Source: Caballeronia choica
GTDB lineage: Bacteria; Pseudomonadota; Gammaproteobacteria; Burkholderiales; Burkholderiaceae
Length of the DNA: 64,000 bases
Reading direction: 5' to 3'
Assembly: GCF_001544535.1 (NCBI RefSeq)
Contig: NZ_FCON02000001.1
Span: forward strand, 62,001 to 126,000
Position numbers and translations under genes: made by a program. Of this stretch, positions 54,458-64,000 are shown in pieces. Each line of letters begins with the position of its first letter. Position 1 is the first letter of the stretch. The notes beneath the pieces were generated by a model. The model saw only the letters and a list, made by a program, of their open reading frames with translations, was not told the origin of the DNA and did not search any database.

Positions 54458-55600
54458 ATGACTTTTCTGAAACGCTACGCTCTCCCGCTTGCCTGTGCGA
54501 TGACTGCCCTGCTCGCGGCGTGCTCAGCCACCAAGGACGAACGCCGCGTACCGACGCCGCTCGTGGAAATCAAGCCGGTCCTGAACGTCGAGCAGGCGTG
54601 GAAGGCGAGCGTCGGCAAGGCCGGCCGCTATCTGTTCACGCCGATCGCCGTCGGCGACGCCGTGTATGCCGCCGGCGCCAACGGCTCGGTCGTGAAGATC
54701 GATGCGAAGACGGGTCAGGACGTGTGGCGCACGAAACTGGACGACGATCTCTCCGCGGGCGTCGGCAGCGACGGCACCCTGACGGCGGTCGGCGGCCTGA
54801 AGGGTTCGGTCTATGTGCTCGGGCCGGACGGAAAACAGATCTGGACCGCGGTCGCGCCGGGCGAAATCGTCTCGCCGCCGCTCGTCGGCAACGATCTCGT
54901 GGTCGTGCGCACGATCGACGGCAAGGTCATCGCGTTCAACGCGCAGACCGGCGAGCAGAAGTGGATCTTCCAGGTTCGCGCCGTTCCGCTCAACTTGCGC
55001 GTCGCGGCGGGCATGACGTTCGCGGGCAATCAGGCGGTGCTCGCCGGCTTCCCTGGCGGCACGTTCGCGGCGATCAACCTGCAAACCGGCGACGCTTTCT
55101 GGCAGACGCCGGTATCGTTCCCGAAAGGCGTTACGGAAGTTGAGCGGATCAACGACGTGACGGGCGCTCCGTCGCTCGTCGGCGCACAGACTTGCGCGGT
55201 GACGTTCCAGGGCCGCCTCGGTTGCTTCGATGCGAACTCGGGCCGGCCGGTTTGGGAAAAGGCGTTTTCGAGCGACAGCGGTCTCGCGCAGGACGATCAG
55301 ACTGTCGCGGCCGGCGACGACTGGTCGGTGGTCAATGCGTTCCGTGCGGCGGACGGCACGCCGATCTGGAAGAACGACAAGCTGAAGAGCCGCCAGGTCA
55401 GCGTTCCGTATATCCTGGGCCGCGCCGTGGTCGTCGGCGACTTCGAAGGCTACGTTCATTTCCTCTCGACCGAAAACGGCGAGTTCATTGGCCGCACGAA
55501 AACCGATGGCAGCGCGATCACGGCAGCGCCGGTCCTCGCTGGCGATACGCTCGTCGTGCAGACTCACGACGGCGGTCTCTACGGATTCCGTCCGCGCTGA
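54458..55600 (+). CDS. bamB: Outer-membrane assembly lipoprotein BamB
   Basis: Eight-bladed propeller lipoprotein of the BAM complex that inserts outer-membrane barrels. The 380 residues have a signal with lipobox LAAC (lipidated Cys22). They then show repeated PQQ-type blades: VVKIDAKTGQDVWRTKL, VIAFNAQTGEQKWIFQ, FAAINLQTGDAFWQTPV and LGCFDANSGRPVWEK. Confidence 0.96.
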   Translation: MTFLKRYALPLACAMTALLAACSATKDERRVPTPLVEIKPVLNVEQAWKASVGKAGRYLFTPIAVGDAVYAAGANGSVVKIDAKTGQDVWRTKLDDDLSAGVGSDGTLTAVGGLKGSVYVLGPDGKQIWTAVAPGEIVSPPLVGNDLVVVRTIDGKVIAFNAQTGEQKWIFQVRAVPLNLRVAAGMTFAGNQAVLAGFPGGTFAAINLQTGDAFWQTPVSFPKGVTEVERINDVTGAPSLVGAQTCAVTFQGRLGCFDANSGRPVWEKAFSSDSGLAQDDQTVAAGDDWSVVNAFRAADGTPIWKNDKLKSRQVSVPYILGRAVVVGDFEGYVHFLSTENGEFIGRTKTDGSAITAAPVLAGDTLVVQTHDGGLYGFRPR

Positions 55601-55621
55601 GTTGTCGCGGTGGTGTAACCT

Positions 55622-55644
55622 GCGAGCCGGCGCTGCCGGCTCGC
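55622..55644 (+). terminator. Strong hairpin after bamB
   Basis: GCGAGCCGGC (55622-55631) and GCCGGCTCGC (55635-55644) form a perfect 10-bp stem with a 3-base loop, 21 bases after the bamB stop; only GTGCTTTAT follows. The rest of the 414-base gap up to der holds no gene I can support. Confidence 0.55.
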
Positions 55645-56014
55645 GTGCTTTATCGGCGCGTCATTCGCGCCATCGGCAAAATGGAATGGCGCGGCGCCCC
55701 GAGCACCGGCGCCTGCCCGCCAGCCTGAAAGCAGCAACGAACAGAAGTAAAAGCGAGGCGCCGAGCATGAGCGCACACTCGCGAAAGCAACGCCATGTGG
55801 CCGCACAAGACGCGCATCGAATCGATGACGTCGCCGAGCCGCGAATCGGCGCAACCGCTGAGGCAAGCCTCTTGCATGCGACGCACGAGAACCGTGCCGT
55901 ATGCCAAATCCATGCTAATTTTCGACAAACGCAGGCTTCTCGCGGCGTTTCCGTGGCCTTGGCGTTTCATGCGCCGGTGTCGGCCGCCTTGCGTTCAACT
56001 GTGAACAAAATCTG

Positions 56015-57352
56015 ATGAAACCCGTAATTGCCCTCGTTGGGCGCCCCAATGTGGGGAAATCGACCCTTTTCAACCGGCTGACGCGCTCGCGCGATGCGCT
56101 CGTCGCCGACCTGCCCGGACTCACGCGCGACCGTCACTACGGTGAGGGCCGCGTGGGCGATCGACCGTATCTGGTCGTCGATACGGGCGGCTTCGAGCCC
56201 GTCGCGAAGGACGGCATCCTGCACGAAATGGCGCGCCAGACGCGCCAGGCGGTGGAGGAAGCGGACGTGGTCGTGTTCATCGTCGACGGGCGCAACGGCC
56301 TCGCTCCGCAAGACAAGGCGATCGCCGACTATCTGCGCAAGACCGGCCGCCCGCTCTTTCTCGTCGTCAACAAGGCCGAAGGGATGAAGTACAGCGCGGT
56401 CGCCGCCGACTTCTACGAACTCGGCCTCGGCGACCCGCGCGCGATTTCGGCCGCGCATGGCGATGGCGTCAACGAAATGATCGGCGACGCGCTTGAAATC
56501 GCCTACGCCGGTCAGCCCGAAGAGGACGACGAAGAGAAGGCGAAGCACGGCGTGAAGATCGCGATCGTCGGGCGGCCGAATGTCGGCAAGTCGACGCTTG
56601 TGAACACGCTGATCGGCGAGGAGCGCGTGATCGCGTTCGACATGCCCGGCACGACCCGCGATTCGATCTATGTTGATTTCGAGCGTCAGGGCCGCAAATA
56701 CACCCTGATCGATACGGCGGGCCTGCGCCGGCGCGGCAAGGTGTTCGAGGCGATCGAGAAGTTTTCGGTGGTGAAGACGCTGCAGTCGATCTCGGACGCG
56801 AACGTCGTGATCCTGTTGCTCGACGCGCAACAGGACATCTCCGAGCAGGACGCGCACATCGCGGGTTTCGTGGTCGAGCAAGGGCGGGCGCTGGTGGTGG
56901 GCGTCAACAAGTGGGATGGGCTCGACTCGCACGTGCGCGAGCGAACCAAGGCCGATCTCACCCGCAAGCTCAAGTTCCTGGACTTTGCCAAATTCCACTA
57001 CGTCTCGGCGCTGGAGAAAACGGGTATCGGCCAGTTGATGAAGTCAGTCGACGACGCCTACGCCGCGGCGATGGCCAAGTTGCCGACGCCGAAGCTCACG
57101 CGCGCGCTCATCGACGCAGTGGAATTCCAGCAGCCGCGCCGGCGCGGCCCGGTGCGCCCGAAGCTGCGCTATGCGCACCAGGGCGGGCAAAATCCGCCGA
57201 TCATCGTCGTGCATGGCAACGCGCTCGACGCGATCACCGATACCTATAAACGTTACCTCGAAGGACGCTTCAGAGAAACTTTTGGGCTGGCCGGGACTCC
57301 ATTGCGCATAGAGTTCCGTTCGAGCACGAACCCTTACGCGGACAAAGGCTGA
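56015..57352 (+). CDS. der: Double-Era GTPase Der (EngA)
   Basis: Essential GTPase with two G domains that helps mature the 50S subunit. The 445 residues contain GRPNVGKST twice (near residues 8 and 188), DTGG and DTAG (G3), and NKAE and NKWD (G4), followed by the KH-like C-terminal domain with [13 protein letters not shown]. An acidic linker ([10 protein letters not shown]) divides the G domains. hfq follows after a 141-base gap with its own promoter-like box. Confidence 0.98.
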   Translation: MKPVIALVGRPNVGKSTLFNRLTRSRDALVADLPGLTRDRHYGEGRVGDRPYLVVDTGGFEPVAKDGILHEMARQTRQAVEEADVVVFIVDGRNGLAPQDKAIADYLRKTGRPLFLVVNKAEGMKYSAVAADFYELGLGDPRAISAAHGDGVNEMIGDALEIAYAGQPEEDDEEKAKHGVKIAIVGRPNVGKSTLVNTLIGEERVIAFDMPGTTRDSIYVDFERQGRKYTLIDTAGLRRRGKVFEAIEKFSVVKTLQSISDANVVILLLDAQQDISEQDAHIAGFVVEQGRALVVGVNKWDGLDSHVRERTKADLTRKLKFLDFAKFHYVSALEKTGIGQLMKSVDDAYAAAMAKLPTPKLTRALIDAVEFQQPRRRGPVRPKLRYAHQGGQNPPIIVVHGNALDAITDTYKRYLEGRFRETFGLAGTPLRIEFRSSTNPYADKG

Positions 57353-57413
57353 GTCCCGCGCGCACCAAGCGTTTCGCCGCTGTGGCAGCGCTGGTGCGGA
57401 AAAGAAAATCGGC

Positions 57414-57419
57414 TATAGT
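57414..57419 (+). promoter_or_regulatory. Possible -10 box of hfq
   Basis: TATAGT preceded by GC, about 75 bases before the hfq start, with no clear -35. GGAG at 57484-57487, six bases before the ATG at 57494, is the ribosome site and decides the start over the ATG at 57461. Confidence 0.4.
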
Positions 57420-57493
57420 GTAGCGATTGTTGGCGGATCTCTTTTTCTTCCTCCACAATCATGTTCAACCTGCAAAAAAACACGGAGTTTGCT

Positions 57494-57730
57494 ATGAGCA
57501 ACAAAGGGCAATTGTTACAAGACCCGTTTTTGAACGCACTGCGTAAAGAGCACGTGCCGGTGTCGATCTATTTGGTCAACGGCATCAAGCTTCAAGGGAA
57601 CATCGAATCGTTCGACCAGTACGTCGTGTTGCTCCGCAATACGGTTACCCAGATGGTCTACAAGCACGCCATTTCCACGGTCGTGCCGGCCCGTCCGGTG
57701 AATTTCCACCCGGACGCTGAATCGTCCTAA
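57494..57730 (+). CDS. hfq: RNA chaperone Hfq
   Basis: Hexameric Sm-like protein that pairs small RNAs with mRNAs. It has 78 residues: [18 protein letters not shown], the Sm1 region [19 protein letters not shown] and Sm2 with [11 protein letters not shown]. The C-terminal tail is short, as in betaproteobacteria. hflX follows after 72 bases. Confidence 0.98.
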   Translation: MSNKGQLLQDPFLNALRKEHVPVSIYLVNGIKLQGNIESFDQYVVLLRNTVTQMVYKHAISTVVPARPVNFHPDAESS

Positions 57731-57802
57731 ACCTCGTCGCGGCCGGTGGTCCAGCACCCATAAAAAGTTACTCGCCGGTCGCTTCAAAACCAAAAACTCA
57801 AT

Positions 57803-59047
57803 TTGATCAACGCAGCGCTTGTCGGCATCGACTTCGGAAAAATCGATTTCGAAGCCAGTCTTGAAGAACTCAGTCTGCTCGCCCAAAGTGCGGGCGCCAA
57901 TCCCGCCGTCACGCTTACCGGCCGCCGTTCGAGCCCCGATGCCAAGATGTTTGTCGGCAGCGGCAAGGTCGAAGAACTGCGCCTCGCCTGCGAAGCGAAC
58001 GACGTCGAACTCGTCATTTTCAATCACGCGCTCGCACCCGCGCAGCAGCGCAATCTCGAAACTGCGCTGAACCGGCGTGTCGTCGACCGCACGAGCCTCA
58101 TCCTCGATATTTTCGCGCAACGCGCCCGCAGCCACGAAGGCAAGCTGCAGGTCGAACTCGCGCAGCTCCAGTATCTGTCGACGCGGCTCATCCGCGCGTG
58201 GACTCACCTCGAGCGGCAAAAGGGCGGTATCGGCCTGCGCGGCCCAGGCGAAACGCAGCTCGAAACCGACCGCCGGCTGATCGGCGAACGCATCAAGGCG
58301 CTCAAGGCGAAGCTCGAGAAACTGCGCCGCCAGCATGGTACGCAGCGTCGCCAGCGCGTGCGCAACCAGACGATGTCGGTGTCGCTCGTCGGCTATACGA
58401 ACGCGGGCAAGTCGACGCTCTTCAACGCGTTGACCAAGGCGCAGGCGTACGCGGCCGACCAGCTTTTCGCCACGCTCGATACCACTTCGCGCCGCGTTTT
58501 CCTGGGTGAGGCAGCAGGGCATGTCGTGGTGTCGGATACGGTCGGTTTCATTCGCGAGCTGCCGCACCAACTGGTCGCGGCGTTTCGCGCGACGCTCGAG
58601 GAAACGATTCACGCCGACTTGCTGCTGCATGTGGTCGATGCATCGAGCGCCGTTCGGCTCGACCAGATCGAGCAGGTGAACGAAGTGCTGCGCGGCATCG
58701 GCGCGGACACGGTTCCGCAGATCCTCGTCTTCAACAAGATCGACGCGGTGCCTGAGCTGGCGGCCCGTGGCGACGCGGTCGAAAGGGACGAGTATGGTAA
58801 TATTTCGCGCGTCTTTTTGAGCGCACGCACGGGTCAGGGGCTCGACGCGCTGCGCGCTGCCATCGCCGAAATCGCTGCATCGGATTCCAGTGAATTCACC
58901 GCGGTTCCCGAATTCACTGAACCTGTCGAATCCACAGAATCGATCGAATCAACGCAATCCTCGTCGTACGACGGAACCGCGCTGCCGGAGGACCACCGGT
59001 CAGCCGACGAAAGCGACGCCCGCGAAGTCCCCGAGCACGGGCACTGA
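57803..59047 (+). CDS. hflX: Ribosome-rescue GTPase HflX
   Basis: GTPase that binds 50S subunits and splits stalled ribosomes. The 414-residue protein starts with TTG; the next codons (INAALVGIDFGK) match the conserved start in relatives, and no ATG is nearby. It has the N-terminal HflX domain (GSGKVEELRLAC), the helical linker with GGIGLRGPGETQLETDRR, and the G domain with GYTNAGKSTLFN and NKID. The last 50 residues are acidic, Ser/Glu-rich and disordered. Confidence 0.96.
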   Translation: MINAALVGIDFGKIDFEASLEELSLLAQSAGANPAVTLTGRRSSPDAKMFVGSGKVEELRLACEANDVELVIFNHALAPAQQRNLETALNRRVVDRTSLILDIFAQRARSHEGKLQVELAQLQYLSTRLIRAWTHLERQKGGIGLRGPGETQLETDRRLIGERIKALKAKLEKLRRQHGTQRRQRVRNQTMSVSLVGYTNAGKSTLFNALTKAQAYAADQLFATLDTTSRRVFLGEAAGHVVVSDTVGFIRELPHQLVAAFRATLEETIHADLLLHVVDASSAVRLDQIEQVNEVLRGIGADTVPQILVFNKIDAVPELAARGDAVERDEYGNISRVFLSARTGQGLDALRAAIAEIAASDSSEFTAVPEFTEPVESTESIESTQSSSYDGTALPEDHRSADESDAREVPEHGH

Positions 59048-59079
59048 GCTGTTCCGATCTGCATTGACCCGGCTGTCTA

Positions 59080-60471
59080 ATGGTGAATCACCGAGTGAAC
59101 GACTACAACGAGCGGAGTAACCGGCAGCATTCGCATGCCGTCTTTTCGATTGACGATCCGCGCTGGGGGCGGGGCGAGGGCAATGGCGGCACGAAGAACG
59201 ATCAGAAGCGACCGCAGGATCCGAAGCGCCCGGGCAACGGCAAGGACGGCGAAGGCCCGCCCGATCTCGATGAAATGTGGCGCGAGTTCAACCGGCGCCT
59301 CGCGGGCTTCTTCGGCCGCAAGCCCGGAAACGGCGCGCCGCGCGCCGACAACGGCCGTGGCGCCAGGATCGGTTTCGGCATCGTCGTCGGCGTTCTGATC
59401 GCGATTTATCTCGGCAGCGGTGTGTTCGTTGTACAGGACGGGCATGTCGGCGTCGTGTCGCAGTTCGGCAAGTTCAGGTCGACTGCCGGCGAGGGCATCC
59501 ACTGGCGCTTGCCTTATCCGTTCCAGTCGCACGAGATCGTCAATACCGCGCAGATCCGCTCCGTCGAAGTCGGCCGCAATAATGCGCTCACGCAGGCGAA
59601 CGTGCGCGACGCATCGCTGCTCACCCACGACGCCGATATCGTCGATGTGCGCTTTGCCGTGCAATATCAGATCAAGTCGCCGACCGATTATCTCTTCCGT
59701 AATCTCGATCCCGAGCAGAGCGTGATGCAGGCGGGGCAGGCCGCGATCCGCGAGATCGCCGGCGCGCAACCGACCGACGACCTGCTCTACAACGATCGCG
59801 AGGCCTTGCGCGCGCGACTCGTCGACACGATCCAGCGTTCGCTCGACGCCTACAAGACCGGTCTCCAGGTGACGGGCGTCACGCTGCAGAGCGTGCAGGT
59901 GCCGTCGCAAGTTCAGCCCGCATTCGAGGAAGCGGCGAAGGTGCGCCAGGACAACGAGCGCGCCCGCGATACCGCCCGCGCCTATGCCGCTCAGCTCCTG
60001 CCGCGCGCGAAGTCGGATGCGGCACGCACGATCGACGAGGCGACTGCGTATAGCAATCGCGTCGTCACGCAGGCGCAAGGCGATGCCGAGCGCTTCAAGC
60101 AGGTCTACGCAGAATATTCGAAGGCTCCGGCAGTGATTCGTCAACGCATGTACCTGGACACGATGCAGCAGATCTACTCGCGCACGACGAAGGTGTTCGT
60201 CGACAGCAAGGCGGGCAACAACGTGCTGTATCTGCCGCTCGACAAGCTCGCGGAGGCGGCCCGGCAGCGCGCCGGCGATACAGCCGAGCCGGCTGCGAGC
60301 GGTGCCGCGGCTGCGGCGCCGGCGTCGGGTGTTGCGCCCGCCGCGTCCGCAGCGGCTGCCACCGCAGCGCCGGCGAGCGCCGCGAGTGGCGCAAGCCAGG
60401 GCACGGCGAACGATCCGCTGCGTTCGCGCGATTCGTTCCGCTCGCGCGGCCGTCAAGACGACTTGCAATAA
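59080..60471 (+). CDS. hflK: FtsH protease modulator HflK
   Basis: Stomatin-like membrane protein that, with HflC, cages the FtsH protease. The 463 residues have a Gly/Pro/Asn-rich N-terminus, a transmembrane helix at about 98-115, the SPFH/band 7 domain (VVQDGHVGVVSQFGKF, GIHWRLPYPFQSHEI, DADIVDVRFAVQYQI), a helical stalk and a long Ala-rich C-terminal tail. hflC starts 11 bases later. Confidence 0.97.
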   Translation: MVNHRVNDYNERSNRQHSHAVFSIDDPRWGRGEGNGGTKNDQKRPQDPKRPGNGKDGEGPPDLDEMWREFNRRLAGFFGRKPGNGAPRADNGRGARIGFGIVVGVLIAIYLGSGVFVVQDGHVGVVSQFGKFRSTAGEGIHWRLPYPFQSHEIVNTAQIRSVEVGRNNALTQANVRDASLLTHDADIVDVRFAVQYQIKSPTDYLFRNLDPEQSVMQAGQAAIREIAGAQPTDDLLYNDREALRARLVDTIQRSLDAYKTGLQVTGVTLQSVQVPSQVQPAFEEAAKVRQDNERARDTARAYAAQLLPRAKSDAARTIDEATAYSNRVVTQAQGDAERFKQVYAEYSKAPAVIRQRMYLDTMQQIYSRTTKVFVDSKAGNNVLYLPLDKLAEAARQRAGDTAEPAASGAAAAAPASGVAPAASAAAATAAPASAASGASQGTANDPLRSRDSFRSRGRQDDLQ

Positions 60472-60482
60472 GGAGCGCGACC

Positions 60483-61376
60483 ATGAATCGAATCATTGCG
60501 CTCGTCGTGGCTGTCGTCATCGTGTTGTTCGTCGGTTCGTCGATGATCTTCGTCGTGGATGAGCGGCATGCCGCCGTCGTTTCCGCGCATGGCGAAGGCA
60601 ATCCGAAACTCGACGGCCCGGGCCTGCACTTCAAGCTGCCGCCGCCTTTCCAGACGGCGACGCTGATCGACACCCGCACCCTCACGATCGACGAAACCGG
60701 CTCGGACCGCTTCACGACCTCCGACAAGAACGAAGTGCTCGTCAACACGGTCATCAAGTATCGCGTGGCCGATCCGCTCAAGCTCTTCGAAAGCAACGAG
60801 AAGAACACGCAGACCGCGCAGGAACGCCTGACGGCGCTTGCCCGCACGGCGCTCGCGAGCGCTTTCACGAAGCGCACGCTGAACGACGCGCTCGCTGGGC
60901 AGCAGGCGCTTGCAAGCGAAGCGCAGAAGACGATCGAGCAACCGGCTTCGTCGTTTGGCGTCGAACTGGTCGATTTGCAACTGACGCGCATCGACTTTCC
61001 GCCGGCCGTCGCCGATTCGGTCTACAAGCGCATGATCGCGGCTCGCCAGCAGGCAGCCGCCGACGAGCGCGCCCGAGGCACGGCCGATGCTGACAAGATC
61101 AAGGCCGATGCGGATCGCCAGCAGCAGGCGATTCTCGCCGATGCCTACAGCCAGGCGCAGACCATCAAGGGCGAAGGCGACGGCAAGGCAGCCGCCATTG
61201 CCGCCGAGGCCTATGGGCGCGATCCGCAGTTCTACCAGTTTTATCAGAGCCTGGAAGCGTATAAGAAGACATTCAAGCCCGGCGACGTGATGGTGGTCGA
61301 CTCGGGCAGCGATTTCTTCCGCTTCATGCGCAGCCCGAACAGCGGGGCGGACACGGTTCCTCCGCAGAAGCGCTGA
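60483..61376 (+). CDS. hflC: FtsH protease modulator HflC
   Basis: Partner of HflK. The 297 residues start with a membrane helix (MNRIIALVVAVVIVLFVGSS) followed by an SPFH domain (FVVDERHAAVVSAHGEG, GLHFKLPPPFQ) and the coiled coil DERARGTADADKIKADADRQ. The sequence ends in a Pro/Gln-rich tail. It is preceded by hflK and followed by the DUF2065 gene. Confidence 0.97.
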   Translation: MNRIIALVVAVVIVLFVGSSMIFVVDERHAAVVSAHGEGNPKLDGPGLHFKLPPPFQTATLIDTRTLTIDETGSDRFTTSDKNEVLVNTVIKYRVADPLKLFESNEKNTQTAQERLTALARTALASAFTKRTLNDALAGQQALASEAQKTIEQPASSFGVELVDLQLTRIDFPPAVADSVYKRMIAARQQAAADERARGTADADKIKADADRQQQAILADAYSQAQTIKGEGDGKAAAIAAEAYGRDPQFYQFYQSLEAYKKTFKPGDVMVVDSGSDFFRFMRSPNSGADTVPPQKR

Positions 61377-61409
61377 TTGTCCGCGTGCCGGGTCCGCCCG
61401 GCACTTTTC

Positions 61410-61607
61410 ATGCGAATGGATATGGCTGCGACGTTACTGCTTGCGCTTGCGCTCATGCTGATCATCGAAGGGATGTTCCCGTTCGTGTTCCCCACGGCGT
61501 GGCGCGACACGTTCCGCCGGATCGCCGAACGGCCGACGCACCATATCCGCATCGGCGGCCTGGTCGCGATGGCGCTCGGGCTGATCCTGCTCTTGATCGC
61601 GACCTGA
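61410..61607 (+). CDS. DUF2065 (YjeT-like) small membrane protein
   Basis: Conserved 65-residue protein with two hydrophobic helices (AATLLLALALMLIIEGMFPF and IRIGGLVAMALGLILLLIA) joined by a basic loop with AWRDTFRRIAER. Start codons at 61410, 61416 and 61422 are all possible; no ribosome site decides. It lies 33 bases after hflC in the same order as in many proteobacteria, so a link with the HflKC-FtsH complex is plausible but unproven. Confidence 0.8.
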   Translation: MRMDMAATLLLALALMLIIEGMFPFVFPTAWRDTFRRIAERPTHHIRIGGLVAMALGLILLLIAT

Positions 61608-61726
61608 GGAACTGTCCGTTCTCTTGAACGTTCGCCGGCAGGCCGTTCCTCGCGCCGGGCTGGTTCGCCTGTTCTCTTACAACGGCGCCCGCGCCGCTCA
61701 ACACCCCGTAGGAAAGGTATCAACAG

Positions 61727-62878
61727 ATGTCGACCTGGTTACTTCCCGAGAATATCGCCGACGTGTTGCCGTCGGAAGCCCGCAAGATCGAGGAGCTGCG
61801 CCGGCGGTTGCTCGACCGTTTCCGTTCGTACGGCTACGAACTCGTGATGCCGCCGATGCTCGAGTATCTCGAATCGCTGCTGACGAGCGGCGGCACCGAT
61901 CTCAACCTGCGCACCTTCAAGCTCGTCGACCAGTTGTCGGGCCGCACGCTCGGCCTGCGCGCCGACATTACGCCGCAGGTCTCGCGCATCGACGCGCATC
62001 TGCTGAACCGGCAGGGCGTGACGCGCCTGTGTTACGCGGGCAACGTGCTGCACACGCGTCCGCGCGGACTGCACGCGACCCGCGAGCAGATCCAGATCGG
62101 CGCCGAGATCTACGGCCACGCCGGCCTCGAAGCCGATCTCGAAATCCAGACGCTGATGCTCGATTCGCTGCGTCTCGCGGGTTTGACCAAAGTGCGTCTC
62201 GACCTGTGCCACGCGGGCGTGCTCGCGGCGCTGCTCGAACTGGAGCCGGCGGCGGCCACGCTCGGCGAGGCACTGTACGACGCGCTCGCGAGCAAGGACG
62301 TGCCGCGCCTTCACGAACTCACCGCGCATCTCGGCCAGGTGCCGCGCGACGCGTTGCGCGCGCTGCCGTCGCTGTATGGCGATGCGTCCGTACTCGACGC
62401 CGCACGCGGCCGTCTGCCGAACTTGCCGGTCATCGCGCGCGCGCTCGACGACCTCGCGTTTCTCGCGCGCCAGGCAAACGGCGCCGAACTGATGATCGAT
62501 CTCGCCGACCTGCGCGGCTATGCCTATCACAGCGGCGTGATGTTCTCGGCCTATGTCGACGGCGTGCCGAACGCGGTTGCGCGCGGCGGCCGTTACGACG
62601 ATGTCGGCCTGGCGTATGGCCGTGCCCGGCCAGCGACGGGCTTCTCGCTCGACCTGCGCGAAGTGGCGCGCATCTCGCCGGTCGACGCACGCGGCAGCGC
62701 GATTCTCGCGCCGTGGCGGCACGACGAGCCGTTGAGCGCGGCGGTCGCGGCGTTGCGCGACGCCGGCGAAGTCGTGATCCAGGCGTTGCCGGGCCACGAC
62801 CACGATCTCGATGAATTTGCGTTCGATCGCGTGCTCGTCGAGCGCGACGGCAAGTGGACCGTCGAGGCTCGTCAGTAG
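61727..62878 (+). CDS. hisZ: ATP phosphoribosyltransferase regulatory subunit HisZ
   Basis: Inactive paralogue of histidyl-tRNA synthetase that is needed by the short form of HisG for the first step of histidine synthesis. The 383 residues keep class II-like parts ([47 protein letters not shown]) but lack the tRNA-binding C-domain. Its location before purA is standard in Burkholderia. The catalytic HisG is not in this window. Confidence 0.95.
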   Translation: MSTWLLPENIADVLPSEARKIEELRRRLLDRFRSYGYELVMPPMLEYLESLLTSGGTDLNLRTFKLVDQLSGRTLGLRADITPQVSRIDAHLLNRQGVTRLCYAGNVLHTRPRGLHATREQIQIGAEIYGHAGLEADLEIQTLMLDSLRLAGLTKVRLDLCHAGVLAALLELEPAAATLGEALYDALASKDVPRLHELTAHLGQVPRDALRALPSLYGDASVLDAARGRLPNLPVIARALDDLAFLARQANGAELMIDLADLRGYAYHSGVMFSAYVDGVPNAVARGGRYDDVGLAYGRARPATGFSLDLREVARISPVDARGSAILAPWRHDEPLSAAVAALRDAGEVVIQALPGHDHDLDEFAFDRVLVERDGKWTVEARQ

Positions 62879-62940
62879 GCAGCAACATGCCACACCCTTG
62901 ATCGGCAACGTTTTTTTCAGCATCCGCTGATCGACACGGG

Positions 62941-62978
62941 TTCACGAAGGTCCCGAAAAACTCGGAACCTTTCGTGAA
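62941..62978. repeat. Long imperfect inverted repeat upstream of purA
   Basis: TTCACGAAGGTCCCGA (62941-62956) and TCGGAACCTTTCGTGAA (62962-62978) pair over almost their whole length, with one bulge and one mismatch, around AAAAC. It ends seven bases before the likely purA -10 box. It might end hisZ transcription, bind a regulator or act as a leader structure; the lack of a T-tract argues against a plain terminator. Confidence 0.55.
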
Positions 62979-62984
62979 CATAGG

Positions 62985-62990
62985 TAAAAT
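62985..62990 (+). promoter_or_regulatory. Possible -10 box of purA
   Basis: TAAAAT, 27 bases before the purA start codon, directly after the large inverted repeat. No -35 is apparent because that region is part of the repeat. Confidence 0.45.
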
Positions 62991-63008
62991 GCGTTTTTAA
63001 CCAGCTAA

Positions 63009-64000
<992 letters not shown>

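Noticed and set aside
55601-56014. Small open frames on both strands between bamB and der
   Set aside because: They overlap each other, show no ribosome site or recognisable domain, and have Arg/Ser/Cys-rich compositions typical of shadow frames.

Overview
The window looks like a chromosomal segment of a Burkholderia sensu lato bacterium (Burkholderiaceae, most likely Paraburkholderia or Caballeronia). The reasons are the high GC content, the codon use, near-identity of many housekeeping proteins to remembered Burkholderia proteins, the gene orders ffs-dnaX-ybaB-recR, surE-pcm-nlpD-rpoS and ndk-rlmN-rodZ-ispG-hisS-yfgM-bamB-der-hfq-hflX-hflK-hflC-hisZ-purA, and the repeated use of TACAAT as a -10 box. 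No rRNA, tRNA, insertion sequence, prophage or CRISPR array was seen. Family calls come from reading motifs; no database search was run.

Layout. 1-3.8 kb: the 3' part of a type I secretion ABC exporter and its HlyD-type adaptor, followed on the other strand by an M35/aspzincin-like zinc metalloprotease gene that is interrupted by one in-frame stop. 4.1-6.1 kb: molybdopterin genes moeA-moaD-moaE. 6.2-7.6 kb: a group III truncated haemoglobin divergent from an NsrR-type Rrf2 regulator, probably a nitric-oxide module. 7.6-10.3 kb: clpB behind a good sigma-32 promoter. 10.35-12.25 kb: a hipB-hipA toxin-antitoxin operon with a repeated operator-like element in front. 12.3-13.6 kb: yidB-like protein and an exported helix-hairpin-helix protein with an Ala/Lys-rich tail. 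13.9-22.0 kb: pbpC and a 1970-residue alpha-2-macroglobulin. 22.2-25.3 kb: a MATE exporter and a GT-C (ArnT/PMT-like) membrane glycosyltransferase. 25.6-28.9 kb: rpmE2, then the operon merR-MFS-mtfA read leftwards.

29.0-31.0 kb: rho and trxA. 31.3-35.4 kb: 4.5S RNA, dnaX, ybaB, recR and a DUF1653 gene. 35.5-39.4 kb: a CaiB/BaiF CoA-transferase directly followed by a complete SsuA/TauA-like ABC importer of unknown substrate. 39.5-40.5 kb: a quinone oxidoreductase. 40.6-46.7 kb: surE, pcm, nlpD, rpoS, a PolB-like 3'-5' exonuclease and rlmD. 46.8-64.0 kb: a BI-1 membrane protein, then the long co-directional housekeeping run from ndk to purA, which runs off the right edge.

The most unusual things are the single stop codon that replaces the tyrosine of the aspzincin signature in an otherwise readable protease; the three copies of a 13-bp element, two forming a perfect 16-bp inverted repeat, in front of hipBA; promoter geometries that predict leaderless mRNAs for dnaX, surE and a MerR regulator; the exported histone-tail-like HhH protein; and the CoA-transferase/ABC importer cluster.
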